Of a stretch of 64,000 nt of DNA, positions 1-11,009 are shown piece by piece. The position numbers and the translations under genes are program-made. The DNA comes from Pelagophyceae sp. CCMP2097. Its lineage: Eukaryota; Sar; Pelagophyceae. Location: assembly GCA_026770575.1 (NCBI GenBank), contig MU657202.1, positions 308,742 through 372,741 of the forward strand, in the 5' to 3' direction. Under the pieces are notes generated by a model. That model was not told where the DNA came from. It ran no database searches and saw only the letters and a list, made by a program, of their open reading frames with translations. Each line of letters begins with the position of its first letter. Position 1 is the stretch's first letter.

Positions 1-16
1 GTAATCCTTCAATCAA

Positions 17-79
17 AGGACCCGAAGGGCCCTTGCCGTAAACTGACGTTGAATAAACGGCAAGGACCCTTCGGGTCCT
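17..79. repeat. 23-bp inverted repeat (hairpin)
   Basis: Two 23-bp arms, 17-39 and 57-79, are reverse complements with a single mismatch and a 17-nt spacer. Each arm contains the palindromic-looking core GACCCGAAGGG or its complement. It lies downstream of the 3' end of the trigger factor gene. It could form a strong hairpin in RNA, or be a short terminal-inverted-repeat element; the sequence alone does not decide. Confidence 0.8.
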
Positions 80-192
80 GAATAAAGTGTCAGCATCTCC
101 CGGCGAGGGGGGTTCTCGGTATCGGTGGGAAACGTCGAACGAATCTGTATGTTCTCGTCTGACTCGCGGCGGGCGCGACTTGGCCCTCTTCC

Positions 193-252
193 GGCGCGGG
201 CCCCGAAACTCGGCGCGGGCCCCGAAACTCGGCGCGGGCCCCGATACTTTTT
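193..252. repeat. Tandem 19-bp repeat, three copies
   Basis: The unit CGGCGCGGGCCCCGAAACT is repeated about three times, the last copy diverging at its end. It is non-coding. Apart from this repeat and the hairpin upstream, the first 324 bases hold nothing I can call a gene. Confidence 0.75.
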
Positions 253-324
253 GGGCATAGGAATCTCTTCCTAGTGCTTTTTCAAGACATAAATTTAGAC
301 ACGAGGGCTGCTCGAAATTGGCGC

Positions 325-1932
325 TTAGGCGCTCACCTCCACCTTGGCGTCGACGTACGTCACCTTGGCCACCGACTTGACGTACTCCAAAACGTTTTGG
401 CGCAGCAGCTCGGAGGTGACCTTGACGCGCGCGGCGTCGTCGTCGAAGGACTGGGGCGCGGCGCCAGCTTGCGACTGTTGCTGCTCGTACTGCCGGCGCA
501 CGAACTCCATCTGCTCCTCGACCTGGGCCTCGGCCACGGCGATGGCCTCGCGCTTGCCGATGGACTCTACGGCCAGGCGCGCGCGGAGGTCGCGGGAGAC
601 TTGCGGCTCAACGATCTTGAGAAACTTCTGGAAGCCCTCCGGCGATACCATCTGCTTCAGCTGCGAGTCGGGCGTGCCGGCGGACCGCATGTCCGCGAGC
701 ATGACCGCGAACTTTTGCTTGGCCGACGCCATGACGACGGACTCCGGCAGCGGGCACGTGACGCGTGCAGCTAAAGCTTTCTCCAAAGCGTCGAAAAGCT
801 TCTCGTCGTCGCGGCCAGTCTCCTGCTGGCCGACGGTGTCCTCGACCTGCTGCTCCAGCTCGGCTAAAGTGAGCCCGTCGCGGATCTTGGAAGCGAAAGC
901 GTCGTCTAAAGCCGGCAGCTGGCGCGTCTGGACTTCCTTGACTTTAATAACAAACGCCGCCTGCACGCCCGCCAGCGGCTGACGGTCGCGGTACGCCTTT
1001 TCCCCGGGGAAGTCGACGGGCACCGTCATCTCGTCGCCGGCCTTTGACCCAATGAGAGCCTCGACGACGCCGGGGAGGAACTTGCCCACCTCCAGCACAA
1101 CTTCCAAGTCCTCGCCGCCGATGGTGCCCTGGACGGGGAGGGGCCCCTTGTTGCCGCCGGCCTCGTCGCGCTCGTAGCCGTCCATGTCGACGATGACGAC
1201 GTCGCCCATTTGGCAGGCGTAGTCCGCACCAGTTGCCACCTTGTCAACGTACCGCTCGCGCAAAGCCTGCATGGCCTTCTCGCGCACGGAAGTGTCCTTG
1301 GGCTCGCGCTCCACGGTCACGGATAGCGTGCCGTCGTCGTAGGGCGTCGTCCACGTGGCCTCGGGCCAGACGTCGACGCGGACGACGAGCTCAAAGTCTT
1401 CCCCCGGCACAAAGCGCGCCACCATCGCATCCGGCGACTCGAGGAGCTCGGCCTGCCCCACGGCCTCGATGCCGAGGCCAGTGATGGCCGAAGGGACCTC
1501 GGATTCGGAGATGCCCTCGATGGCCTTGCCTTTGATAAGGTCAGCGCCAACCGTGTTGGCCACGATGGCAGCGGGCACCTTGGCCGCGTCTTGTGGTCGC
1601 CATCCTAGAGAAAGGCGTCAGCAGCCCGCGGGGGTATTCAGATGCTGGCGCCTTCACGCGCTCCGCGGCGCATGCGTCGCAGCCTCCACGCCGTCGCATT
1701 TGAGCTCACCCGGGATCTCGCGCGTCTTGGCGATGTCCGTCGCGGCGCGGCCGTAGGCGGCCTTGGTCACGGCGCCGGGCACGGTCAAAGTGACCTTGTA
1801 CGCGGAGACACCCTCGATGGCTTCGGCCGTCGGCGCAGCCTCGACGCGAGCCGCCCTGCGCGGCGCGGACTTGGGCGCCGGCGCGAAGCCGTTCACGGCG
1901 CAGAGGCACGCGGCGACCGCGGCGACCCTCAT
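325..1932 (-). CDS. tig: Plastid-targeted trigger factor (ribosome-associated chaperone/PPIase)
   Basis: CDS is complement(join(325..1604,1710..1932)), 500 aa; the 105-bp intron has donor GTGAGC and acceptor CTCTAG. The join restores the trigger-factor N-terminal signature: residues read REIPG then WRPQDAAKVP, matching the family's IPGFRxGKxP ribosome-binding region. The first ~20 residues from ATG 1932 are a hydrophobic signal peptide ending in NGFAP, an ASAFAP-like motif with the Phe expected after the signal cleavage site, followed by a Pro/Ala/Arg-rich transit peptide. An in-frame ATG at 1962 would add ten residues. The C-terminal part (about residues 300-480) is the helical substrate-binding domain. 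Family role: trigger factor binds the bacterial-type ribosome exit tunnel and shields nascent chains; here that would be in the plastid stroma. Localisation is inferred from the bipartite presequence. Confidence 0.9.
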
Positions 1933-2715
1933 GCTTGCTGAGAAAGCCGTCGCCGACTTCAATCGTCGACGCCGTCCGTTCAGCTGTTCGTATGCACTTC
2001 AACAACCGAAACTTTTGATAGTCCAGGGCGGCGCGCCGTCGAGCACACGCTCCGCGAGGCGGCTCCGCAGGGGGGAGGCTTAAAGTGCTCCGCAGGGGAC
2101 CCCAAAGAAATATTTATTTTCTGGGCGTCGGTTGGCCGCCCCCTCCAGACGCTGCCGGCTCCCGGGATTCGGGGCACGCCTCCCCTGATTCCCTCCCGAG
2201 GAATCGAGACGCGCGGAAGAACACGCCATCAACGGCCTCATTTCGAATTTGGTGGGGACGGCCCGGGGCAATTTCTTGCTCCTGTCTGCCGCCCAGCTGC
2301 TCGGGCCACCTGCCTGCTCGGGCCTGCCTGCGACCCCGCAGCCCGTCGTCTTCGCGTCCCGACTCGACTCACTCCGTCCGCCAGGAGACCACGTTGAAAG
2401 ACGCGCTCGGCGCAAAGATGGAGTCCCCCTTTGGCTTCGGAAGTTGGCGCCGCGGCGCGCAGATCGAGGCGCCCGCAGACGAGCAGAGCAGCTCCTCGGC
2501 GGCCTTAGCGCACGCGCGGCTCCCGCGCGTGAAACCAAAGGCGGTGAATTCCGTATAAGAGCGGGTGCTGTGCTGGCGCCCGGCGAGAAGGCGCCCTTCA
2601 GAGCGTGTCCCCGAGAGACGCGTTGATGTCTGTGCTGGCACCCAGAAGGCGCCCGTCAGAGCTTAGCCCCGAGAAGTTTTAGGGGTCCTGCCATGAAAAA
2701 CCGAGTCGAACGTAG
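1933..2715. other. Intergenic region with an imperfect repeat
   Basis: No convincing gene. Short open frames here overlap on both strands without protein character. Two diverged copies of a ~50-bp segment (about 2568-2620 and 2632-2680, both containing GAAGGCGCCC and CCCCGAGA) lie in tandem just upstream of the NRBF2-like gene. The unresolved first exon of that gene may be inside this interval. Confidence 0.4.
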
Positions 2716-3942
2716 GCACATGCGTTGGAGGCTGAGCGGCTTTCGGCCGTCGGCGACGTCGACGCCTGCTGTGCGTCAAAACGATGAACGCACCGAGAGC
2801 GCACGGCGTGACCGGCGTCCGCAGGCGCCGCGCACGAGGCGGCCGCGCGCGGGTACCTCCAGGCGGCGCACGAGGTACGTCCTTGGGCGGCCGACCCCGG
2901 GACAAACGCCGGAACGTGCTCGACGGATGCGTTTATCGGCTCCTGCACGCCGGCGCTAGGTGCGCGACCCGACGACGATCCGGGCGGTGGCGCTCATCGC
3001 GGACGCGCACGCTCGGCGGGCGCGCGCGCTGCGGCGATGGACGGGCCCGCGCGAGCGCGCGTCGCCCCGCGGCGCGGCGGCGCCGCAGAGTACGCCGCCG
3101 GGTCGCCGCGACGACGCCGGCGCGGACGCGCCCGCGGAGCCGCCGGCGGGGACGCTGTGTGTGGGTGACTTGCTGGCTCTAGAGCGACGACTTCACACGC
3201 TCGGGGTTGGCGGCCGCGGTTCGACGAACCTCCGAGGCGGCGCGACCACCCCAAAGCTCCTCTTCGCCAAGCGCGACGCCGAGCCGTCTGCTTTGCTCGC
3301 GCGCGCCCTCGGCGAGGCGTGGCTCGCCGACGCAGACGCGGCCAAGCCGCGGCCGCGGCGCGGCCCGAGCGAAGGCGACTGTTCCTCGGTCGACTGTGCC
3401 GCGAATGTGGAACGGCTCCTCCGGTGCATGCGCCAGCTCAGCGAGGAGAACCACGCGCTCGCCGCGGTGCGCCTTTCAGAGAGACGACGAGGGGCGGGAA
3501 GCGTTGCACAAAAGAGGACGTGCCACCTTCGTAGGAGCGCGACGTGCTTCGCGAGACAGCGTCTTGGTCGGAGCAGGCCGAGGCGGACGTGCGCAGGTTC
3601 AAGGTGCAGTACCAACAAAAATTTGAGGCTCTCAAAGAAGCCCTGGAGAAGTTCCGCCGCGAGCACCCCTCGGTCAACAACCCCGCCAACGCTTTACGAC
3701 CCGCCGAGCCGGCGCCGCCAAAGTCGTCTTCGCAGCTGGAAAGGGACGTCGACTCCTTGCAGAAGCGCCTCGAGACGGAAAGGGCTTTATCAAGAAAGAA
3801 GGACGCCGTCATCGAGCGCTACGAGCACTGGTACGCCGCCCTCAAGGCCGCCGCCAACCGCCGCGACGGCGCGCGCAGTTCGCCAACGCCCGCGCCCGCA
3901 TCCACGCCGACGAGCCAGCGGCGCAGCCCCTCGGAAGGCTAA
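2716..3942 (+). CDS. NRBF2/Atg38-like protein (MIT plus coiled coil), 5' end unresolved
   Basis: Partial model join(2716..2770,2825..2874,2960..3466,3535..3942), 340 codons including the stop, all joins in phase. Introns of 54, 85 and 68 bp have donors GTGCGT, GTACGT and GTGCGC. The spliced N-terminus reads AHALEAERLSAVGDVDACC, then AHEAAARGYLQAAHE, then helices ending HARRARALRRW. This follows the helix pattern of the NRBF2 MIT domain (AHxxSRRADRLLAAGKYEEA, then HKKAAAYL, then a helix ending in RW). The middle is Pro/Arg/Ala-rich. The last ~130 residues form a long charged coiled coil. NRBF2/Atg38 dimerises and bridges the autophagy PI3-kinase complex I. The start exon is not found because a stop codon ends the frame just before 2716, where an AG acceptor sits. 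Assignment rests on pattern resemblance only; a different MIT-domain protein is possible. Confidence 0.55.
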
Positions 3943-4164
3943 GACCAGCCGCTGCCGACGCCTCTGGGACCGGCGACCAACCGCGGGTTCCCGCCGCGGG
4001 CATCGAGGGCCTCCGGGAGCGGCGTCGGGTCGGTCCGGAGCGGCCGCAGCGAGCGCGCCGCCGCGCTCCTCATGGCGCCGTGTCGCTAAAACGAGAAACG
4101 GACTTTCTCAGATTCTGCTGAGCCATGCCGGCGGCGCGGCGCGGGCGCTAGGCCTTTCGTCGAG

Positions 4165-7100
4165 ATGCCGGCGGCGGTGGCCTACGGGGAGACGCCGCTC
4201 CAGTTTCCGATGAAGTCGCCGCGGCGACCACGGTCCAAGGCCGGCCGGCCCGGGAGCCCGCGCGTCGCCATCACCCCGCGCGCCGTCGTCGACAGCGGCA
4301 CGCGGCGCCGCGGCGTGGTCGACGAGTGGCTCTCGACGCAGTGCGCGCCGCCCGAACCGCCGCCGCAGCCGCAGGATGACGACGAGGCCAAACTCGTCGC
4401 GCGCATCCGGTGCGCGCCGCGGACGCGCGAGCCGGCACGCGCGAGCCAGAACTCGAGCGCTCACGCGCGCGCACAGGTCGCTGCTGGCGCACTACCTGCC
4501 CTTCGCGGAGCAGCTGCCGCTGGGCCTCGAGGCCGGCCAGCGTGAGGCGGACAAGGCGCAAGACGAGAGCGGTGCGGCCTTTGCTGCGGCAGCCTTTTGC
4601 GCCACGGCGGCGAATTAGGCAAACTGCTGGCGTCGGTGCTGGAGACTTTGATCGAAGAGGTGCGGGTGGCGCGCGACGAGCGCGTGCTACTGGGCATCGT
4701 TTCCGCCGAGGGCTTTGAGGCGCTGGCAGCGCAGTCAAAGTCGAGGTTCCGCGCGCGGATGCAGCCGAGCAAGCTCGCCGCCGTTGTGGCCATGGTCGTC
4801 CTCGACCGCATCGCCGAACTGGACGCCAAACAAAACCCGCACGCGCGCTTGGTGCGCCACGCGCGAGACGCTTTGTGCGGCGCCGTCTTCTCGCCGGCGG
4901 GGCCCGGCGAGGCGTGCGACGAGCCGGGCCGGCTGCCGCGGGCGTACCTGCGGACGCCGTATTTCGACCTGGGCCAGACACCCGCCGAAGCGTCCGCCGC
5001 CGCGAAAGAGGCCGTCGCTGCACAGTTTTCGAGCGCGTCGCTGCATTCCAAAGCAGAGGTGTTGACGAAGGTGGACTTTGGGGCGGCGCTCTCAGCGCTG
5101 GTGCAGCTGGACGCGGACTCTGCGTGGATGCACGTCCAAGACGCCATCCTCGCCCTCCCGCGCCGCCTCCGGCGCGCCGTCCTCTGCGGCATCGCGGCGG
5201 CGCCGTCGGCGGGCATGGACGACGTCGCCAACGCGTTGTTGTCGGCGCCGGAATTTTCGCAGCAGCTCTATAAGCCTACAAAAGTCTCTCAAGATCATTC
5301 CATTTCGGCCACAAACGACCTTGAAATCTGTGTCCTCGACCTCGCCGCCTCCTCCGACTCCGACTCGGACTGCATCGAAGAGCTCACTGCAAGGCCCGTG
5401 GTGAAGATGCGGAAACGCGGCGCGGCGCCCAGAGCCTTCGGCGAGGTGCTCATGGATCAAGTTTTAAAGTGCGACCTGCAGTTCATGCGCAATCTGCTCG
5501 GCTCCATGGACCGCGACAAGCTCGAGTCGCTGGCGCCGTTTTTTTTGCGAATCTCTTTAGGCGGAGAGAAGAAGCCCGACGCTTTAGCGAAACCAAAGCC
5601 CAAACGCCGGCCGTCGGGCTTGCCGAACTACGCCCCGTCCGACACGGCGACGCGCGACCCCGGCGAGATCTACGTCGGCACGACGATGGCCCCGCTGCCC
5701 GTCCTCGTCGTGGCGCCCGCGCCCGCGCCCTTCGGCGGCAACGCTCTGGACCTGACGAACCGGCAACTCCGAGACGCTCTGCTCGGCCACCCGCACAAGC
5801 TCGTCGCGGTGCTGAAGGAGATCTTCTTCCCGCCCCAAAAAAAAGAAGCCAAGGGCCCCGTGAGCCCCGCAACGGAGTCGCCGAACACGGCAAAGGACCG
5901 CCGCACAAAACGCCTCGAGGACCGCGGCCCCGGGCTACCACCACTCTCCGAGACGCCGCGGCGGGGCCTCGCCGACGAAGCCATCGCCGAAGAGGCGGCG
6001 ACGCCTGCGCGGCAGCCGAAGCCGTCGCCGCTGCTGAAGCGTCGGTCTTCCGAAGGCTTGTTGAAGGTCGACAAACCCCCCGGCCGGCCGGCGGACCTGC
6101 AGAAGCGGCCCATCCCGGAGCGCGGCCGGCCAGAAGTCTTTTTGAGCGTGCAAACGGCCTTGCCCATCCTCGGCGCCAGACTCCTCTGCGACGTCGTCGA
6201 GGGCCAAGAGGCCGACGTCGTCGCCGCCATCTCCGCCGACCGCGCTCGACACACGAGGATGGCGTCTTTGCTGATCGAAGCGCTGCACGCGGACCAGCTG
6301 GAGTCTGTTTTGCCGTACGTAGTCGAAACATTCCACGACCACGTCGACGTCCGGACGTCTGGACGGACGTTTTCGCAGAGCGGCAGCAAGGCGAAGATGC
6401 TCACCTTTGACAAGAGCGGCCACCTCGAGCCGGCAAAGCTGTCGGCCGCCGAAACCGTCGACGCTCTACTACAAGCATCCGAGGACGCCGACGCCGACCT
6501 GCGCCTCGCCCCGCTGCGCAGGAAAGCGGCGTGCGCCATCCAAAGGCTGGCGAGGCACCACGCCAACCGCCGAAGGACGAGGTTGGTCAACTGTCTCCGC
6601 GGCACACCCTTGGAGATGAGGATCAAGTTTCCCCTGCAGTCTGCAGTGGCAGAATGCCAAACGGACGAGGCGTTTGCACAAGAGGGCGACGTCCAGCTGC
6701 TTTTAGAACGGCTGCGTCTGGCCGAAGACGGGCTCAGACTCGCAGACGCGCGCGAGGCGGACCGCGCCGCCAACTACGACCAGCCCGAGGACCGACGGCG
6801 CGTCGTCGACACGCCGATTACGGCGGGGAGCGTCGGCGACTCTGTCGTCGAGGACGCGCCGGCCGCCGCGATGCCGGGACGGCAGTTGATCCAGCAGCCG
6901 CTCCATTCCGTGCCTCTTTTCCCCGCGGCGACGCGGACATCGCAGACCTCCCTGTCCGAGCCGCCGGCGGTCGCGCCGCTGGCGGTCGCGCAGCCGCCAG
7001 CGGTTGCCGCCGTCGCCGTGGACGCCGCAACGTCGATGTCGCCGAAGAAGCAGCCGCGCGTCGACGAGGCCGCGGCCATCTCCGTTTTGCGGTCCGACGT

Positions 7101-9680
7101 CTTGTCGCTCGACGCGCAAGAGGCCCCCGCGCCCCCGTCGGTGTCCGCGGCGGCCGTGCCGGCGTCGGCGGCCGTGCCGCAGTCGGCGCTCGCGACAACT
7201 GCGGAGCTCGCGGCGACTGCAGGGGTGCAAACGGCCGAGGAGTCGACTCCGGCGGAGGTGTCGACGACGGCGGTGGCCAAGACGGAGACCGCGGTGCAAT
7301 CGATCATGCAGACTGCGATTGCGATTGCGACGGCGGGTGCGCCGGTGGTGCTGGCGCCAGCGCTGGTGACGCTGGCGGCGGCGCCGGTGACCCTGGCGGC
7401 GGCGCTGGTGGTGCTGGACCAAGCCGTCGCACACGCCGCGGAGGAGGCTCAGGCCGCCGCCGACGACGCCGAGCCGGACGCGCGCGCCGCGTCGGCTTTG
7501 AGCGCGACGCCGCCGCGGCCACGCACAGCGGCGGACATGCCTCGCATGTCTGGCGAGACGGTCTTGATCCAGCAGCCGCTGACCACCTTGAACCTCTTCG
7601 CGGCGCCACCTCGAAGGCCAAAGGACGCGCGCGCCGATGCGTACGCCGCCGGCCATTCGGGCGTGGACGGCGAGGCGGCGCGGGGCCGCGCGCTGCGCAA
7701 GCAGCTCAGGCGAGACTCGATCGAGCTCCGCGAAATCGTCGCCAACTTTAAGCGCCAGGAGGACGAGGACGACGACCACGCGCTGGAGCGCCTCCGCGAT
7801 CTGCACCCGACGGTCGACATGAACGCTGCTCTATTTTCGTACGCGGCGCAAGAGGTCGCCCGAACCGACATGAAGGCCCTCGCCGCGGGCTTCGACGACC
7901 GCGCCGGCGAGGCCGACGACGGCGCTTTGGCGCGAGTACGCTTGGCGAACCCGAGCATGAACATCAATTCCGCGCTCTTCCTCCAAGCGCTCCTCCGAAA
8001 GCGGCGCGCTTCAAAGGCTTTTGAGGCGGCGGCGTCGGACTCGGACTCGGCCGCCGACGTCGCCGCCGCCGACGTCGCCGCCGACGTCGCGAAACGCTTC
8101 GACACGTGCCCGCGCTGCGGCTGGCCCTCTGCTGCGGATGCGGGCGCGGACGCCGCCGGCGACTCGCCGCCTGGCTCGCGGCCTGACTCGCCGCGCCGGC
8201 CGCGGCGCAAGACGAGCGGAAAGAGCCGCGGCGGCCGCACGTCGGCCGACTCTGTGGACTCGTTGACTTCGCTTGGTTCGGACATCGCCTCTGGCGCCAA
8301 GCAGGCCGGCGAAGCGCCCGCCAAAGCACCCGCGAAGCGATCGCGCGAAAAGTCGCCGGCGCCGGAGGGGCGCGAAAAATCGCCGGCGCCGGAGGGCCGC
8401 GCACGCAGGAGCACCGGCGAACGTTCTCTCAGGAGCAGCGGCAACCGCACTCCCAGCGGTGACCGCGCGCGCACTCCCAACGGCGACCGCGCGCGCACGC
8501 CGACGTCGCGCGCGCAGAGCATGCGGACGCCGTCGACGGGAGAGCGCCCGGAGAGCGTCCGCACGCCGAGCGGCACCCTCTTCCCGCGCCGCTCCCTCGT
8601 CACCGAGCTCCCCGCGCCCGCGCCGCTCGACCTGAGTACGCCGCTCCACCGCGCGTCGTTGGACAAGGCCCAAGTCGAAGGTGGAGTCGAAGGCGGCGCT
8701 TGCACTGGCGCGGAGGCGACCATCGACCGAGCGTCCGTCCCGTCCCGGGCCTCGCAGTCCAGGGTTTCGTCCAGGGCGTCGTCCAACGCGCTGCCCGCGG
8801 CGCCGGGGCCGGATTCGCCGGCGTCGCAGTGTCCTCGCTTCTCCGACGATGAAGGCACGTACACGTGCACGGACAAGTCCTCGGTACTCTCTGCCATCGA
8901 CGTGGGATCGACGCTGGCGGCCTTCCTGGCCACCTCGCCGCCGCCGAATGTACGTGCTTCCGCCTCGAATGTCGCCAAAGGTGGCCTCACTCGTCTCCGT
9001 CGCAGGGCGGCCGCGGCAGAGGCTTCTCCAAGGGCCTCGCGCCGGACGAGGCTGCGGCGGCCGACGCCGCGCGGGGGCGCGCGCGGGCCGTGCTGCAGCG
9101 GCTCTTGCCGCCCGTCAAGCGTGCGTGCCCTTCTTCGCCGTGCCCTTTTCGACCTTTTCGCCGCAGGTGTCGCAATGGTAACGGTCTACGAACCTCATAA
9201 GCCCAAAGTCCGCACCATCGACTTCTTCGGCAAGCCCGTGGCCCTCGGCGAATCCGATGACGGCGCCAGCGCGCTGTCGCTGTCGCCGGCGCGCCGCGCG
9301 TCGCTGTCGCCGGCGCGCCGCGCGCGGGAGTGGCCGCTGAGCGCGCGGGCCGCCAAACCCGACAAGGAGCCGCACTTTGGCCTGGCGAGGCTCAACCTCG
9401 CCGCCTCTTCGCCGGCCAACCGCGAGGCGCGGTCGCTTTCGCCGCGGCCGCGCATCCAACTGCGCGACACCGGCGTTATTTCCACGCGGGGCCGCCGTGC
9501 AAAGGCCGTAACGCGCGTTTTAGGTCCAACGCCGACAAAAATGCCGACAAGGGCGCCTCGTACGCCGCGTCGGTGCGCAACTGGCGCAGTAGCGCCGAGA
9601 CGCACTTCCTCAACCGGGCCGAAGCGGCCGACGGCGCGCAAACCGCGACGACGCCCGCCCCGGACGCGTCGCAAAACTAA
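4165..9680 (+). CDS. Giant low-complexity protein with IQ motif (unknown function)
   Basis: Exons that join in phase: 4165..4409, 4477..4571, 4619..8949, 9006..9120, 9167..about 9500. The end frame, closing at stop 9678-9680, differs, so one small intron or an indel near 9490-9530 is unresolved. About 1,750 residues. The first ~450 residues look globular and helical (SLLAHYLPFAEQLPLGLEAG onward). An IQ-type calmodulin-binding motif, AIQRLARHHANRRR, lies near 6535-6580. Two related segments near 7735-7840 and 7870-7990 share the pattern DDxALxRhRxxxPxhxhNxALF. LIQQPL occurs twice. A CPRCGW zinc-knuckle-like motif lies at ~8110, and the tail is a Ser/Arg/Pro region with SPARRASLSPARRA repeats. 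Likely a cytoskeletal or scaffold protein, but I do not recognise the family. Confidence 0.6.
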
Positions 9681-9710
9681 CTTAGTGCTCCTCTTAGAAT
9701 GCTTTCTTGC

Positions 9711-9751
9711 TTTCGGGCGGTCTTCGGGCGGTCTTCGGGCGGTCTTCGGGC
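9711..9751. repeat. Tandem 11-bp repeat TCTTCGGGCGG
   Basis: Four near-exact copies of TCTTCGGGCGG in the short gap between the end of the giant gene and the 3' end of the minus-strand gene at 9885. No coding frame is supported here. Confidence 0.8.
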
Positions 9752-9884
9752 GCGCGGGAGGCGCGCTTCCTCCCCGGCATCGTCGCCGGGCTTTCGAGAA
9801 TATGGGTTTTGAGAATTACGGACGTGTTACAACATGGTTTTGGCGTCTTGTGGGCGCGTTCTTGACGTCAGGCCCAGTGCAGCG

Positions 9885-10353
9885 TCAGGCCCAGCGCATC
9901 GAGAGCGGTTGCTGCGGGGCCACGGGGGGGGAGCCGTGGGACGAGAAGTCCGATAAGGCGAAGAAGCCCCATTCGTCGTCGTCGCCCGCGCTCATACGCG
10001 CTTCGCGGGCCGTGTCGTCTTCGTCGTCGCAGGCCATGTCGTCGTCGGCGGCCCGCGAGACGGAGTCGTTACTGACGCACCTGCTCGTCTGGCCTAGAGG
10101 GAGGCGTGTAAGAAGGGGAGGTTCCACGACGCCGAGGGGGGAGATGCGTTTCGTGGGTTTGGCGGTTTGGCTGACTTCGGTTGAGCGATGTCATGGAGTC
10201 GGAGAGGCGCTCGATGGAGTTGCGCGGCCGTTGCGCCGGCCGGTCCGAGAGACGTTCACTGGGTCCGCGCTTTCTGCCGAGGCTGGCCAGCCCGTCAAAC
10301 GATGCGAGGGAGACGCGCGGGAGGATGCTCGGCCGCTTCGGCAGGAAGCCCAT
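9885..10353 (-). CDS. Small hypothetical Ser/Arg-rich acidic-tail protein
   Basis: Two minus-strand frames look like parts of one protein. The upstream part starts at ATG 10353 and contains PRVSLASFDGLASL and RPRNSIERLSDSMTSLN, a Ser/Arg pattern with possible phosphorylation sites. The downstream part (stop at 9885) is acidic and contains DDDEWGFFALSDF. They are in different frames, so an intron near 10000-10090 is implied; a GTGCGT donor occurs at the right place (about 10076-10081), but the acceptor is not certain. No family recognised. The pairing of a basic Ser-rich N-terminus with an acidic, aromatic end suggests a short regulatory protein, not an enzyme. Confidence 0.4.
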
Positions 10354-10371
10354 GGCCGCGCCGTGTCGCCG

Positions 10372-11009
10372 TCAGCACCGGCCCATGGTCTTGCGCTGTA
10401 GTGCGCACAAGTCCGCAAGAAGGCACAAAAATAGTTGACCCTCGAGCGAGTGTTCTGACTCTAAATTTTCAATATTCTTTGACAACCCAACAAGGCCAAT
10501 CATTATCATTGTGTGACCCCAAAAGTGGTGACCTCGGGCTTTGATCCTTGCCCGAAAGATTGCTAAAAGGTAGACAGACGTTCCGAATAGACACACAAAG
10601 TTAACTTGAATGTAGCGAACAATAGAAGCGCGTAACGCACGTTGACTTTAAATTTGAACGATTTGGTCGTTGTTGAACTTCTCGAACCCGGCGGTGTACG
10701 CGGTAACGTGCGATACAGTTGAAGGGACGGCCCGGCCCACCGGTTATGCGGTCAGGGCGCCTCGTAACGCCGCCTTGGGAGCCAGGCGCAGTGCGGCAGG
10801 CCTCGACTCGGCCCGCGATTTAAAGGCGCCCGTCGGAAGGCGCCGAAGGAAGGGGCCCTTGGCTTCCGGAGGGGTCCGTCGCAGCGCCCATGAAGCTCAG
10901 GCGACCAGCCCGTCGCAATTCCCCAAAAGACCCCAGTCGTGGATTTGAATACGTGTTGAGGGCCCTCTGCGGAAATCGACTAGATTTGCGAGCCTTTTTC
11001 GGGCGCGAG
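10372..11009. other. Intergenic region, AT-richer than its surroundings
   Basis: About 640 bp without a supported gene. The stretch 10430-10680 is clearly more AT-rich than the flanking coding DNA (for example TCTAAATTTTCAATATTC), the composition expected of an intergenic region between divergent genes (minus-strand gene ending upstream, plus-strand gene at 11010). It probably contains both promoters; I cannot place core elements. Confidence 0.5.

Noticed and set aside
2960..4213. One long uninterrupted plus-strand frame as a single protein
   Set aside because: After 3466 it reads through an intron; the in-phase join to 3535 gives a clean coiled coil, whereas the unspliced tail is Arg/Ser-rich noise.
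7449..8990. Minus-strand frame of 513 codons opposite the giant IQ protein
   Set aside because: It is the complement of a GC-rich plus-strand exon; Ser/Arg/Pro-rich translation with no domain, while the plus strand has phase-consistent introns and motifs.
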